Part shown: positions 1-7,355 of the stretch, in pieces
Layout of the letters: the number at the start of each line of letters is the position of its first letter
How positions within the stretch are numbered: position 1 is the first letter of the stretch
Assembly: GCA_905198865.1 (NCBI GenBank)
Contig: CAJKEB010000047.1
Location: 1-13,570, forward strand
Source: an uncultured Eubacteriales bacterium
GTDB taxonomy: Bacteria > Bacillota > Clostridia > Monoglobales > Monoglobaceae
Direction of reading: 5' to 3'
Length of the DNA stretch: 13,570 bases
Position numbers and translations under genes: made by a program
The notes under the pieces: generated by a model
What the model was told of the DNA's origin: nothing
The model's input: only the letters and a program-made list of their open reading frames with translations
The model's database searches: none

Positions 1-68
1 CATGGTCGGTGTCCGGCTGCAAGCTTAGCTTGCAATAACTGTTTGTCAAACTATATTTTACATATTCA
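1..68. other. Left-edge intergenic stretch with a short palindrome
   Basis: The stretch follows the stop of the last glycosyltransferase. It holds one near-perfect inverted repeat at 18-34: arms TGCAAGC and GCTTGCA around TTA. No T-run follows it on the minus strand, so it is not a convincing terminator. A CAT at 1-3 could be the start codon of the next minus-strand gene, but no good ribosome binding site precedes it. I cannot tell whether the operon continues beyond the edge. Confidence 0.4.
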
Positions 69-1304
69 TCATTTCAACCCATTCTTATGACTTTCAATCG
101 CCTCACGATATATATCTTCAATCATCTTACCATAACTTTCGAGCGTTATCATTTCACTGCGCTTTATTCTACAATTTTCGCTCATGCTCCGGCAAAGCTC
201 ATCGTCAGTGTACAGCTCCTCTATCGCCTGCGCAAGAGCCTCAGGCTCAGCCTCAGAAATCACTCTGCCCGTTACGCCGTCTTCGACAAGCTCAGGCATA
301 CCGCCCAGGCTTGTGCATATAACCGGAGTTCCGAACGACTCGGACTCCAGAATGGATAATGGACAATTCTCGTACCAGATTGACGGATAAACCGAGAATT
401 TTGCCTCCGCAATCAATCTGTGAAGCTCAGCGCCCGTCTTGAAACCGACAAATTCAACATTAGGAATATTCTTAACGGCCTCCTCCATGGGCCCGCCGCC
501 GGCAACCTTAAATCGTATATCCGGCAAGGCTCTGCACGCCCTGACAAGCATATCCACGCCCTTTTCCTCCGAAAGCCTGCCAAAGAATAAAACATAATCG
601 TCTTTTTTATAGTCTGAATTAACTTCGGGCAGTTCAATATAATTATGAATTGCAGCGGTCTTTCCCCGATAGAGCTGCTTTCCGAAGCGTTTTTTCTTAA
701 GCAGCATACTCTCTATAAACCGGCTCGGACAAATGTACTTATCAACCTTTGCATATGTTCCCTTTGCGGCATAAAGCCACGCCTCAGCAGCGCCTATTAT
801 ACTCTTTACAAGCGAGCCGTGTATACATCTGCCTGCAATGCAGTTCAGCTTTGAGCCGTTTAGGCATTTCTCACACGGAGTCTTTGTTCTGACGCTGAAC
901 ATCAGATGATTGGGACACAGCATCTGAAGGTCGTGTACCGTCTGAACTATAGGTATATCTCGCTTTACAGCTTCGTCTATTATTGACGGCGTGAGCTGAA
1001 AGTTGATGTTGTTCATATGTATAATATCAGGTCTGAACGAGTCTATTATCCTGCCTATTTTCTTTCTTGAATCAAACGAATATATTATGCGAAGCGGATA
1101 CAAAAACCTCTCCGCCTTTGCAGCGTGAAAATCCATGTTTCGGGTATACTGATTTGCCGAATTGCTTACTATATTCTTCTCGTCATACATTCCGAAATAC
1201 TGGACGCTGTGACCCGCCCGGGTCAAATATTCACCGAGCTTAAACGTATATGTTTCCGCGCCGCCCTTAGGATATAGATATTTGTTAACCAACAGAATTC
1301 TCAT
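69..1304 (-). CDS. GT4-family glycosyltransferase with cysteine cluster
   Basis: Retaining, GT-B fold glycosyltransferase that probably adds a sugar to the lipid-linked repeat unit on the cytoplasmic face of the membrane. With the start at 1304 it has 411 residues, normal for the family. Visible marks are the N-terminal strand MRILLVNKYLYPKGGAE with its GGAE loop (15-18), a Cys cluster (C130, C144, C147, C155, C160) seen in a subgroup of GT4 enzymes, the phosphate-binding GRLSEEKG (about 242-249), and the EX7E motif E312/E320. The start at 1304 was chosen because GGGAG lies 9 bases upstream and it begins at the conserved strand. An upstream ATG at 1343 overlaps the previous stop as ATGA but lacks a good ribosome binding site, so coupling is possible. 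Donor and acceptor sugars cannot be read from the sequence. Confidence 0.9.
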   Translation of the reverse strand: MRILLVNKYLYPKGGAETYTFKLGEYLTRAGHSVQYFGMYDEKNIVSNSANQYTRNMDFHAAKAERFLYPLRIIYSFDSRKKIGRIIDSFRPDIIHMNNINFQLTPSIIDEAVKRDIPIVQTVHDLQMLCPNHLMFSVRTKTPCEKCLNGSKLNCIAGRCIHGSLVKSIIGAAEAWLYAAKGTYAKVDKYICPSRFIESMLLKKKRFGKQLYRGKTAAIHNYIELPEVNSDYKKDDYVLFFGRLSEEKGVDMLVRACRALPDIRFKVAGGGPMEEAVKNIPNVEFVGFKTGAELHRLIAEAKFSVYPSIWYENCPLSILESESFGTPVICTSLGGMPELVEDGVTGRVISEAEPEALAQAIEELYTDDELCRSMSENCRIKRSEMITLESYGKMIEDIYREAIESHKNGLK

Positions 1305-1339
1305 ATGATATTTCTCCCGCGATTTTTTCGCGCCGCTTG

Positions 1340-2464
1340 TCATACATTTTTATACAAAGCGACGGTTCTGTCAACAATGCTGTTCCAGTTATATTTTTCA
1401 AGGATAGTCTGATAGCTTTCTATGTTATTTATCTCCGGATATCCGCCGCCGAGTATTTTTTTAAGCTCTTCCGCCAAGCTCTCGGCGCTGCCTTTCTTAA
1501 ACGACGGCATATATCCTCCCACAACCTCAAGGTTTTCCGGAATGTCGCTTACAAGACACGGTACGCCGTAGCTCACCGACTCTAAAAGGCTCATCGACAT
1601 CCCCTCAATATCGCTCGGAAGAACATACAGAAAGCAATTCGCAAAAAGCTCATCAAGCAGCCTGCCCTGCACAAAATCGGCAAGTATTATACGCGGATCC
1701 TCTGTTGCCATACGCTTGATTTTTTCAACATATTCGTCTCCCGGAGTAAGTCCACCTGCGATAACCAGCTTTTTATCCGTTTCTGTCATCCTGTATGCCT
1801 CAATCAAATGATGCAGTCCCTTCTCCGGCACAATTCTCGCCAAAAATAAGATATAGTCCTTTTTATCCAGTCCGAATTTTTCTTTAATCAGCTTCGGCTC
1901 ATAATCCCCTGTCTTTTTTTCTATACCGTTAGGGATATAATGAACATCACGATTATATATCTTCTTAAAATATTCTCTATTGTTATCAGACAGTACAATC
2001 AGCTCATCGGCAAACCTTGCCGCAATCCTCTCGCCGAGCTTCAAATACTTGGTCGAAAATCCGCCCCACTTCGCCCTTTGCCAGTCAAGTCCATGTATAG
2101 TCGCAACCGTACGAATTCCAAACAGCTTGGGCAGCCAGAGCATAGCGCAGGGTCCCTCGGCATGATAGTGTATGCAATCATAACCGCCGAACAATGCCCT
2201 GATACTCGCCAGCACTGAATACACAAAGGCGTTCAGCGCGCTCATTCTGAACGTAGGTATCTGAACTATTCTGACGCCTTTGAACTCCGCGGGCTGTTTA
2301 TGTGCTTTTCCGAACCGATCCTTTCGGTTATACGCATCTACTTTGAGACCGTTTTTTGCCATACGAACCGAAAGCTCCTCGACAACTATTTCAACCCCGC
2401 CCTCACGGGTCGGGATTCGTTTATGTCCGATCATGGCAACCTTGAATTTCTTATCTGTGTTCAT
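1340..2464 (-). CDS. GT4-family glycosyltransferase, DUF1972/CpsF-like N-terminus
   Basis: Second GT-B glycosyltransferase of the polysaccharide operon, acting on the lipid-linked oligosaccharide in the cytoplasm. Numbered from the ATG at 2473 (377 residues), the N-terminus VAMIGHKRIPTREGGVEIVVEE has the loop (GG 25-26) typical of DUF1972/rhamnosyltransferase-type GT4 proteins. LARIVPEKG (211-219) supplies the nucleotide-phosphate-binding Arg and Lys, and E290/E298 form the EX7E motif. I favour the ATG at 2464 (374 residues) because AAAAGG then sits 10 bases upstream; from the ATG at 2473 the spacing would be only one base. Its stop overlaps a possible start of the next gene (ATGA at 1340-1343). 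The rhamnosyltransferase link is family resemblance only. Confidence 0.88.
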   Translation of the reverse strand: MNTDKKFKVAMIGHKRIPTREGGVEIVVEELSVRMAKNGLKVDAYNRKDRFGKAHKQPAEFKGVRIVQIPTFRMSALNAFVYSVLASIRALFGGYDCIHYHAEGPCAMLWLPKLFGIRTVATIHGLDWQRAKWGGFSTKYLKLGERIAARFADELIVLSDNNREYFKKIYNRDVHYIPNGIEKKTGDYEPKLIKEKFGLDKKDYILFLARIVPEKGLHHLIEAYRMTETDKKLVIAGGLTPGDEYVEKIKRMATEDPRIILADFVQGRLLDELFANCFLYVLPSDIEGMSMSLLESVSYGVPCLVSDIPENLEVVGGYMPSFKKGSAESLAEELKKILGGGYPEINNIESYQTILEKYNWNSIVDRTVALYKNV

Positions 2465-2503
2465 ATATCTCATACCTTTTATAAATTATTATTTTACAAA
2501 GCT

Positions 2504-2528
2504 CTGAGCATAGCTGCGCTTTGCTCAG
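2504..2528 (-). other. Intergenic hairpin between flippase and glycosyltransferase genes
   Basis: A perfect 7-bp inverted repeat (CTGAGCA at 2504-2510, TGCTCAG at 2522-2528) with an 11-base loop sits in the roughly 60-bp gap between these genes. On the minus strand it is followed by AGCTTTG and then AT-rich sequence, without a clean U-run. It is more likely an RNA processing or stability hairpin, or a weak attenuator, than a full terminator. Confidence 0.35.
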
Positions 2529-2533
2529 TCATT

Positions 2534-4162
2534 TCAGCTGTCGGAGCGGGATCTGAGCCGTCCGAAAAACGCTTTCTTCCTGCGTCTTATCGGTTCGGTC
2601 AGCCGCCATATTTTGTACGCATACCTCCAGAGGATTTCTTTTAAATAAGAATACTCTTTCGTGCGGCAAAATATAATATAATTTATGCAAAGCGGCACAA
2701 AAGCCGCAACTATCGCTTTAAGAATCAAGTCAATATACAGATTTCCCGAAATGATTTCGGCGCATATAAACTTTGCCAGAAGCATACCGAGAATTCCGAA
2801 AAAGCCATATATTATATATCTCAGATAAAACTTAAGTGATGAAATCTTAAATGCATCTTTGTACAAAAGACGTATTTTCAGAACTATTTGTATCAACAGC
2901 GTTGCAATGGTTCCGATCAGTATACCGAGTGTGCCGAGCTTTATTCCCAATACTATAGAAATAATCAAGTTTGCGGTACTTCCGGCAATAGAAATATTCT
3001 TATCCTTGGCAAACAGCCCCGAAACCTGCATAAACCGCCAGAGCGGACTTTTAAGCACCGTCAGAAAGAAGTTTATCGAAAACACAAATATCACCAAAAG
3101 TCCGAGCATCGAATCTGTGTTATACGTATACTCCTCGCCGTACATGATACGTACAAGCGTAGACGAAAGACAATAGAGCAGGCACGCAAACAGCGAACCG
3201 AAGAAATAATTGATAAACGTCATCTTCTTCAGAACCTCATCGCACTTTTGCGCATTTCCCTCCGCCATCAAATTGCCTACGCTTCCTGCCGTTGCATTGT
3301 CAAGCTGATCAATAATCTTTCTCAGTCCTGACGCCAAAGTCGAATAGCCGGTATATATACCGACCTCGTATGTGCCCACCAATACGGAGATCAGGATATT
3401 ATCAGTCGAATTTGTTATTCTTCCGGACAGACTTCCGATAAAAATACTTTTCATATTTTTAAATATCATTCGCTTCTCAACGTTCAAAAGCTCATCCTTA
3501 CGGTTAAGGAACGGATACATCTTATCCACCTGACCGGAAATAATAATGTTAATTGAAACCGTAATTAAGATTTCAACGATTAAGTATATAATATAATTAT
3601 GAAATGCAAACAGGCATATAATATTGATTGCTTCGCCCACAAGTCTGACAACCGTTGTTATCTTTGATACGACATGCGCGTTTTGGTCGGCGTTAAGCAG
3701 AGAGCTCTTGTAGGAGAACAGATACGACGAAGCAGTCTGTGTCAGAAACAAGAAAAACACAAGCCTGATGTAGTTGTCCGATATATCGACCTTTGTTACT
3801 ATGTGCTGAATAAACGGCAGCAAACAAAGACCCATTCCGAATATGGCCATGGCTATATTTCGGTATGCGGTCTTGTACATATTCATCAGCTTGACAATTT
3901 TCTTCTCATTATGCTCCGCAAGAGGCTTGTATAAGCTGTATACTATCGCCGAACCAACGCCAAGCTCCGCAAGAGACAGCATTGCTATTACTTCGTTAAA
4001 TAATCCGTTCAAGCTGACAGACAGTATACCTACCTGACGGACGAGGACAATTCTGATAACAAACGTGAGAAGAACACTGACGCCCTGTGAAATCACACCA
4101 AACAACAAATTTTTCGCGCTTTTGGCGCTTCTTGATTCTTGGTTGCCGTTAATGTTACTCAT
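2534..4162 (-). CDS. Wzx-like polysaccharide repeat-unit flippase (MOP superfamily)
   Basis: Integral membrane protein of 542 residues that probably flips undecaprenyl-linked repeat units across the cytoplasmic membrane in Wzx/Wzy-type assembly. Hydrophobic segments recur along the whole length, for example about 20-42, 52-76, 103-122, 133-150, 170-206, 238-262, 315-340, 352-372, 392-430 and 447-500, giving roughly 12-14 helices. The N-terminal helix with a central Gln and an IRIVLVRQVG edge, and the following GLFNEVIAMLSLAELGVGSA, are typical of the oligosaccharide flippase branch. It is longer than most Wzx proteins (about 400-500) because of a basic cytoplasmic tail (REKEY-like loop then RRRKK and RLRSR, 500-542). 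AGGAG lies about 15 bases before the ATG, a long spacing, but an in-frame stop excludes a longer start. It sits between the dehydrogenase and glycosyltransferase genes, as expected for this locus. Substrate unknown. Confidence 0.9.
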   Translation of the reverse strand: MSNINGNQESRSAKSAKNLLFGVISQGVSVLLTFVIRIVLVRQVGILSVSLNGLFNEVIAMLSLAELGVGSAIVYSLYKPLAEHNEKKIVKLMNMYKTAYRNIAMAIFGMGLCLLPFIQHIVTKVDISDNYIRLVFFLFLTQTASSYLFSYKSSLLNADQNAHVVSKITTVVRLVGEAINIICLFAFHNYIIYLIVEILITVSINIIISGQVDKMYPFLNRKDELLNVEKRMIFKNMKSIFIGSLSGRITNSTDNILISVLVGTYEVGIYTGYSTLASGLRKIIDQLDNATAGSVGNLMAEGNAQKCDEVLKKMTFINYFFGSLFACLLYCLSSTLVRIMYGEEYTYNTDSMLGLLVIFVFSINFFLTVLKSPLWRFMQVSGLFAKDKNISIAGSTANLIISIVLGIKLGTLGILIGTIATLLIQIVLKIRLLYKDAFKISSLKFYLRYIIYGFFGILGMLLAKFICAEIISGNLYIDLILKAIVAAFVPLCINYIIFCRTKEYSYLKEILWRYAYKIWRLTEPIRRRKKAFFGRLRSRSDS

Positions 4163-4216
4163 ACACTATTATTTTAATCTCCTGCCTATTTTTTAATATT
4201 AAATAATAAATTATAT

Positions 4217-5386
4217 TTAATCACGTCTGAAAATATCTCTTGTGTAAACCTTTTCACTGACGTCCTCAAGCTCGTCCGAATATCTGTTGGCAACAACCAC
4301 GTCGGAGCGACGTTTAAACTCACTTAAGTCGTTTACCACCTCGGCGTTCATAAATATTTCTCCGCTTTTCAAAGCTGGCTCATATATAATCACTTTAACG
4401 CCGGTTCGATTAAGTCTTTGTATAACTCCCTGTATTGATGACTGTCTGAAGTTATCGGAGTTTGTTTTCATGGTAAGCCTATACACCCCGACAGTTTCGG
4501 GATTGCTTTTCATAATCCGGCTTGCCGCAAAATCCTTTCTGGTAGCGTTTGCGTCAACAACCGCCTTAATTATATTATTCGGAACATTTGCAAAATCGCT
4601 CAGCAGCTGCTGTGTGTCCTTGGGCAGACAGTATCCGCCGTAACCGAACGATGGGTTATTGTAATGCTGACCTATTCTCGGATCAAGACAAATTCCTTCA
4701 ATAACGCCTTTTGAATCAAGCCTGTTTATTTCGCAATATGAATCCACCTCGTTGAAAAACGAAACACGCATCGCAAGATACGTATTTGCAAAAAGCTTTA
4801 TTGCCTCCGCCTCTGTCGAGCCTGTGAAAACAACAGGTATATCCTTTTTCACCGCCCCTTCGCACAAAAGCTCCGCGAATCTCTTTGCTCGCTCAGACTT
4901 CTCGCCCACAATAACCCTTGACGGATACAAGTTATCATAAAGCGCCTTTCCCTCACGCAGAAATTCAGGCGAAAAAATGATATTGTCGGTTTCAAACTTC
5001 TTTTTCGCCGCTTCAGTGAATCCGACCGGTACGGTTGACTTGATAATCATGACCGCGCCGGGATTATATCTCAGAACCTGACTGATAACCTTCTCAACCG
5101 ACGAGGTATTAAAGTGATTTGTTTCTGTATCGTAATCCGTCGGTGTAGAAATTATAATATATTCCGCATCCAAAAAAGCAGTTTCAGCGTCGATTGACGC
5201 AGTAAGGCTAAGCTCACGTCCCTTAAGGTATTGCTGAATTTCCTTATCCTCAATCGGCGAAATCCCTTTATTAATCATACGAACCCTTTCGGCATCAATA
5301 TCAAAAGCGCAAACCTCATTGTTCTGAGCAAGTAATACGGCGTTTGAAAGTCCGACATAACCTATTCCGGCTACGGTAATCTTCAT
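4217..5386 (-). CDS. ugd: UDP-glucose 6-dehydrogenase
   Basis: Cytoplasmic NAD-dependent enzyme that oxidises UDP-glucose twice to UDP-glucuronate, the donor for uronic acids in surface polysaccharides. It has 389 residues, like the short bacterial form. The Rossmann motif GIGYVG is at 7-12, STPT at 80-83, KSTVP at 116-120 and SPEFLREG at 139-146. The central helix contains K197 and N201. The catalytic Cys253 lies in GGYCLPKD (250-257) with Asp257, so the active site looks intact. The C-terminal domain binds the UDP end. AGGAGG with ideal spacing precedes the ATG. It lies 38 bases downstream of the sugar transferase gene and 54 bases upstream of the flippase gene, in one operon. UDP-ManNAc dehydrogenases are related, but the FGYGGYCLPKD stretch and length fit Ugd best. 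Confidence 0.93.
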   Translation of the reverse strand: MKITVAGIGYVGLSNAVLLAQNNEVCAFDIDAERVRMINKGISPIEDKEIQQYLKGRELSLTASIDAETAFLDAEYIIISTPTDYDTETNHFNTSSVEKVISQVLRYNPGAVMIIKSTVPVGFTEAAKKKFETDNIIFSPEFLREGKALYDNLYPSRVIVGEKSERAKRFAELLCEGAVKKDIPVVFTGSTEAEAIKLFANTYLAMRVSFFNEVDSYCEINRLDSKGVIEGICLDPRIGQHYNNPSFGYGGYCLPKDTQQLLSDFANVPNNIIKAVVDANATRKDFAASRIMKSNPETVGVYRLTMKTNSDNFRQSSIQGVIQRLNRTGVKVIIYEPALKSGEIFMNAEVVNDLSEFKRRSDVVVANRYSDELEDVSEKVYTRDIFRRD

Positions 5387-5424
5387 TACTTATATCCTCC
5401 TATATAATACAATAACAAAAAGCG

Positions 5425-6123
5425 TCAATATGCGCCATCGCCCTTTAAAACAGCCGGTATGGTACGCATCACCATCTTAAAATCGCACCATATTCCCTGG
5501 TCGTTTATGTATTCAAGATCCATATCAACCCATTTTTCAAAGCTGATGCGGCTTCTGCCGAGGCACTGCCAATAGCAGGTCAGTCCGGGTCTGACCTTAA
5601 GCCGCTGCCTGTCATAATCGCTGTACTTCTCAACTTCGCACGGGAGCGGCGGTCTCGGCCCGACAATACTCATATCTCCCCTTAAAATATTAATAAGCTG
5701 AGGCAGCTCGTCAATACTGTATCTGCGTATAAACCTTCCGACCTTTGTGACCCTTGGGTCTTGCTTAATCTTAAAAACAGGACCGCTCGCCTCATTTTTA
5801 ATCTCCAGATCGTTCAGCAGCTCCTCGGCATTTACCACCATACTTCTGAACTTATACATGTCAAATTCCACGCAGTCCTTACCGACCCTCTTTTGCTTAA
5901 AAAACACCGGACCTCCATCAGACTTTATTGCTATGGCAACACAGAGAAAGAGCGGCGATAACACTATTAAAGCTAAAAATGAACACACAATATCAGCGGT
6001 ACGCTTAACAAAAAGGTACCATGGGTTTCTGTTAGGCTGAATATCAGCAAACTCTTCATAGTGTTCTTTTTTAACAATATTTAATTCTGGCTTATATGTA
6101 CTGTGCTGTATTCTTTTAGCCAT
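5425..6123 (-). CDS. Small phosphoglycosyl transferase (initiating sugar transferase)
   Basis: Membrane-associated enzyme that transfers a sugar phosphate from a UDP-sugar to undecaprenyl phosphate, the first committed step of repeat-unit synthesis. The 232 residues hold one catalytic domain with a short N-terminal extension. It lacks the multi-helix N-terminal half of WbaP/WcaJ proteins and so belongs to the small monotopic PGT group. A hydrophobic segment at about 43-66 contains Ser56-Pro57, matching the helix-breaking Ser-Pro of the re-entrant helix known in PglC. Next come FFKQKRVG (74-81), MYKFRSM (89-95), the catalytic Asp138-Glu139 in SIDELPQ, GDMSIVGPRPPLP (149-161) and VRPGLTCYWQ (177-186). 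GGAGG lies 4 bases before the ATG, with a second GGAGG farther upstream. It is first in the operon behind its own promoter. The sugar is not predictable; galactose, glucose and GlcNAc phosphates are all known in the family. Confidence 0.92.
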   Translation of the reverse strand: MAKRIQHSTYKPELNIVKKEHYEEFADIQPNRNPWYLFVKRTADIVCSFLALIVLSPLFLCVAIAIKSDGGPVFFKQKRVGKDCVEFDMYKFRSMVVNAEELLNDLEIKNEASGPVFKIKQDPRVTKVGRFIRRYSIDELPQLINILRGDMSIVGPRPPLPCEVEKYSDYDRQRLKVRPGLTCYWQCLGRSRISFEKWVDMDLEYINDQGIWCDFKMVMRTIPAVLKGDGAY

Positions 6124-6178
6124 GACGCCTCCCCAATTTCCTCCGATTTTTAACAGACAAAATTATAATTATATTGCT

Positions 6179-6207
6179 ATAATAACATGTTTTTACCCAA
6201 AATACAA
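6179..6207 (-). promoter_or_regulatory. Predicted sigma-A promoter of the polysaccharide operon
   Basis: On the minus strand TTGTAT (6207-6202) is followed after exactly 17 bases by TATTAT (6184-6179). A TG one base before the -10 makes it an extended -10 promoter, which compensates for the weak -35. Transcription would start near 6172, giving a leader of about 50 bases before the sugar transferase ATG at 6123. It is the best candidate for driving the five downstream polysaccharide genes. Confidence 0.7.
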
Positions 6208-6280
6208 GTTTTTTCGCGCGTATTACCCAATTTTTTAATATTTCTATTGATTTTTAACATATTTTGTAAATTATGTATAA

Positions 6281-6300
6281 GCATATAAAATTCTATATGC
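6281..6300. repeat. AT-rich inverted repeat upstream of the operon promoter
   Basis: Perfect 7-bp arms GCATATA and TATATGC around a 6-base centre, about 75 bases upstream of the predicted -35. It lies between the signal peptidase gene end and the polysaccharide promoter. No proper U-run follows on the minus strand. It could be a regulator site or a minor hairpin; the sequence alone does not decide. Confidence 0.3.
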
Positions 6301-6325
6301 AAAAACAGTCCCCCGACGCCGTTAT

Positions 6326-6348
6326 AAAAAACGACAGTCGACAGACTG
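6326..6348 (-). terminator. Weak candidate terminator after the signal peptidase gene
   Basis: Ten bases after the stop codon, the minus strand has a 5-bp stem (CAGTC, loop TGTC, GACTG), then three bases and six T residues (6331-6326). The short stem makes it weak, so some read-through into the polysaccharide operon is plausible. Alternative pairing with the GC-rich stretch at 6310-6322 is also possible. Confidence 0.4.
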
Positions 6349-6357
6349 ATGCAAACT

Positions 6358-6912
6358 TCACTTTATCTTCCGCACTACTGTTCCGCAAATCATAGATTCG
6401 GAAATCTGACCGAACTCACGGCTGTCACGGCTGTTGTTTCTGTTGTCGCCCATAACAAAAACCTTGCCGCTTTCTACAACTATCGGTTCAGCCATACCGT
6501 ACCTTCCGCTTTCAATCAAACCGGAAATATACTTTCCTCCGGTTTTTGTAGATTCCGCCGCATACGGTTCATCCAGCTTTTCTCCGTTGACGTATAAGCT
6601 TCCGGAAGAAAAGTCAATATAAACAGTATCTCCGGAAACGGCAATGACTCTTGAGACAGACATATTCCGCGATTCACTGCTTGAATGGTATATAACAATG
6701 TCATTTTTTTCGCAGGTCTTATCAAGGCGGTTTACAAGCCACTTTTCGCCCTGCTTCATTGCAGGCTCCATACTTCCGCCGTTCACAATGACTACTGACA
6801 CAACGAACGTCCGGAGCAAGACCATCACGACAACTATAAAGACCGCAATCGCCGGAATAAGTAATATAAGCCGTGATACACCTGACTTTTCAGCTTTATT
6901 TTTTGTGTTCAT
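6358..6912 (-). CDS. lepB: Type I signal peptidase, general-base Lys replaced by Ser
   Basis: Membrane-anchored peptidase of the S26 family that would cut signal peptides from exported proteins. The 184 residues show one N-terminal transmembrane helix (about 14-36), the box with nucleophile Ser47 (GGSMEPAM, 45-52), the box that normally reads KR-V-I-G-x-x-GD, and the C-terminal GDNRNNSRDSR (155-165). At the place of the catalytic Lys the sequence has Ser87 (SVSRVIAVSGD; codon TCA at 6654-6652), while Arg88 and the rest of the box are conserved. Either another residue serves as base or activity is altered. Pilus-associated SipA proteins of streptococci also lack the classical dyad. AGGAG stands about 6 bases before the ATG. 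It has its own consensus promoter and lies between the pectinase and polysaccharide genes. The family call is secure; activity is not. Confidence 0.9.
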   Translation of the reverse strand: MNTKNKAEKSGVSRLILLIPAIAVFIVVVMVLLRTFVVSVVIVNGGSMEPAMKQGEKWLVNRLDKTCEKNDIVIYHSSSESRNMSVSRVIAVSGDTVYIDFSSGSLYVNGEKLDEPYAAESTKTGGKYISGLIESGRYGMAEPIVVESGKVFVMGDNRNNSRDSREFGQISESMICGTVVRKIK

Positions 6913-6965
6913 ACTATTCTCCTGTATTTATTTATATTGAAGATAATACCAAATATACTAATAAT

Positions 6966-6994
6966 ATTATATACCTGAACTTATATGTTGTCAA
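6966..6994 (-). promoter_or_regulatory. Consensus sigma-A promoter of the signal peptidase gene
   Basis: Perfect TTGACA (6994-6989) and perfect TATAAT (6971-6966) separated by 17 bases on the minus strand. The predicted start near 6959 leaves a leader of about 47 bases before the ATG at 6912. A promoter this close to consensus suggests strong constitutive transcription. Read-through may reach the polysaccharide operon, because the terminator after the gene is weak. Confidence 0.88.
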
Positions 6995-7060
6995 CAAAGC
7001 GGTAAATCAAAAACAAATGACGAATTAAATGCAAATTATAGTTAGACTTAACAAAGCCTA

Positions 7061-7255
7061 GCCCAGTTCCGCCCGCCAGACCCGGGCGGGTAACACCTTC
7101 CCCTCCGGGGAAGCCGTTATTAGGGGCGCTGCCCCTAAGACCCCGAAGTCAGGGGTTTTAGGGGATGAAATCCCCTAAATCGCGTCTCCTGAAAGGAGAC
7201 AAGATAGAGCGCTCGGGGCGGAGGCGGCGAGCGCAATAGGGCGGGCGAACTGCGC
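7061..7255. repeat. GC-rich multi-hairpin element with terminal inverted repeats
   Basis: Non-coding element that contrasts sharply with its AT-rich flanks. The ends form an imperfect inverted repeat (CAGTTCCGCCCGCC at 7064-7077 against GGCGGGCGAACTG at 7240-7252, one base bulged, extendable to 7061/7255). Between them lie consecutive hairpins: CCGCCCG/CGGGCGG (7069-7089), CTTCCCC/GGGGAAG (7097-7113), TTAGGGGC/GCCCCTAA (7120-7138), ACCCC/GGGGT (7140-7156), TTTAGGGGAT/ATCCCCTAAA (7157-7179), GTCTCCT/AGGAGAC (7184-7200) and GCGCTCG/CGAGCGC (7209-7234). Three loops are GAA, GAA and GCT. No start codon with a ribosome binding site and no plausible protein lies inside. It resembles a MITE-like or other interspersed palindromic repeat, or a multibranched RNA closed by the end repeats. 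No target-site duplication is obvious. It lies between the pectinase terminator and the lepB promoter. Confidence 0.6.
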
Positions 7256-7278
7256 GTCAAACTACAATTTATATTCCC

Positions 7279-7319
7279 AAAAAAAATATTGAGGCAAACC
7301 CAATTAAGGGTTTGCCTCA
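7279..7319 (-). terminator. Strong rho-independent terminator of the pectinase unit
   Basis: A perfect 12-bp stem (TGAGGCAAACCC at 7290-7301 with GGGTTTGCCTCA at 7308-7319) and a 6-base loop are followed on the minus strand by ATA and eight T residues (7286-7279). It starts about 36 bases after the stop codon at 7356. Its position also supports the view that the reading frame ending at 7356 is the natural end of the pectinase gene. Confidence 0.95.
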
Positions 7320-7355
7320 TAAGTTATGCTATATAACCGTCTGCGTAATTTAAAA

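Noticed and set aside
21..49. TTGACA at 49-44 on the minus strand as a promoter near the left edge
   Set aside because: No acceptable -10 hexamer lies 16-18 bases downstream (AAGCTT or TAAGCT).
4163..4216. AT-rich palindromic bits between ugd and the flippase gene as a terminator
   Set aside because: The stems are A/T only and very short, and the gap carries the flippase ribosome binding site within a co-directional operon.
7050..7262. Target-site duplication around the structured element
   Set aside because: The bases flanking 7061 and 7255 do not repeat, so insertion by transposition cannot be shown from the ends.
7135..7320. A 61-residue minus-strand frame across the structured element and terminator
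   Set aside because: It runs through palindromes and the terminator, lacks a ribosome binding site and resembles no protein.
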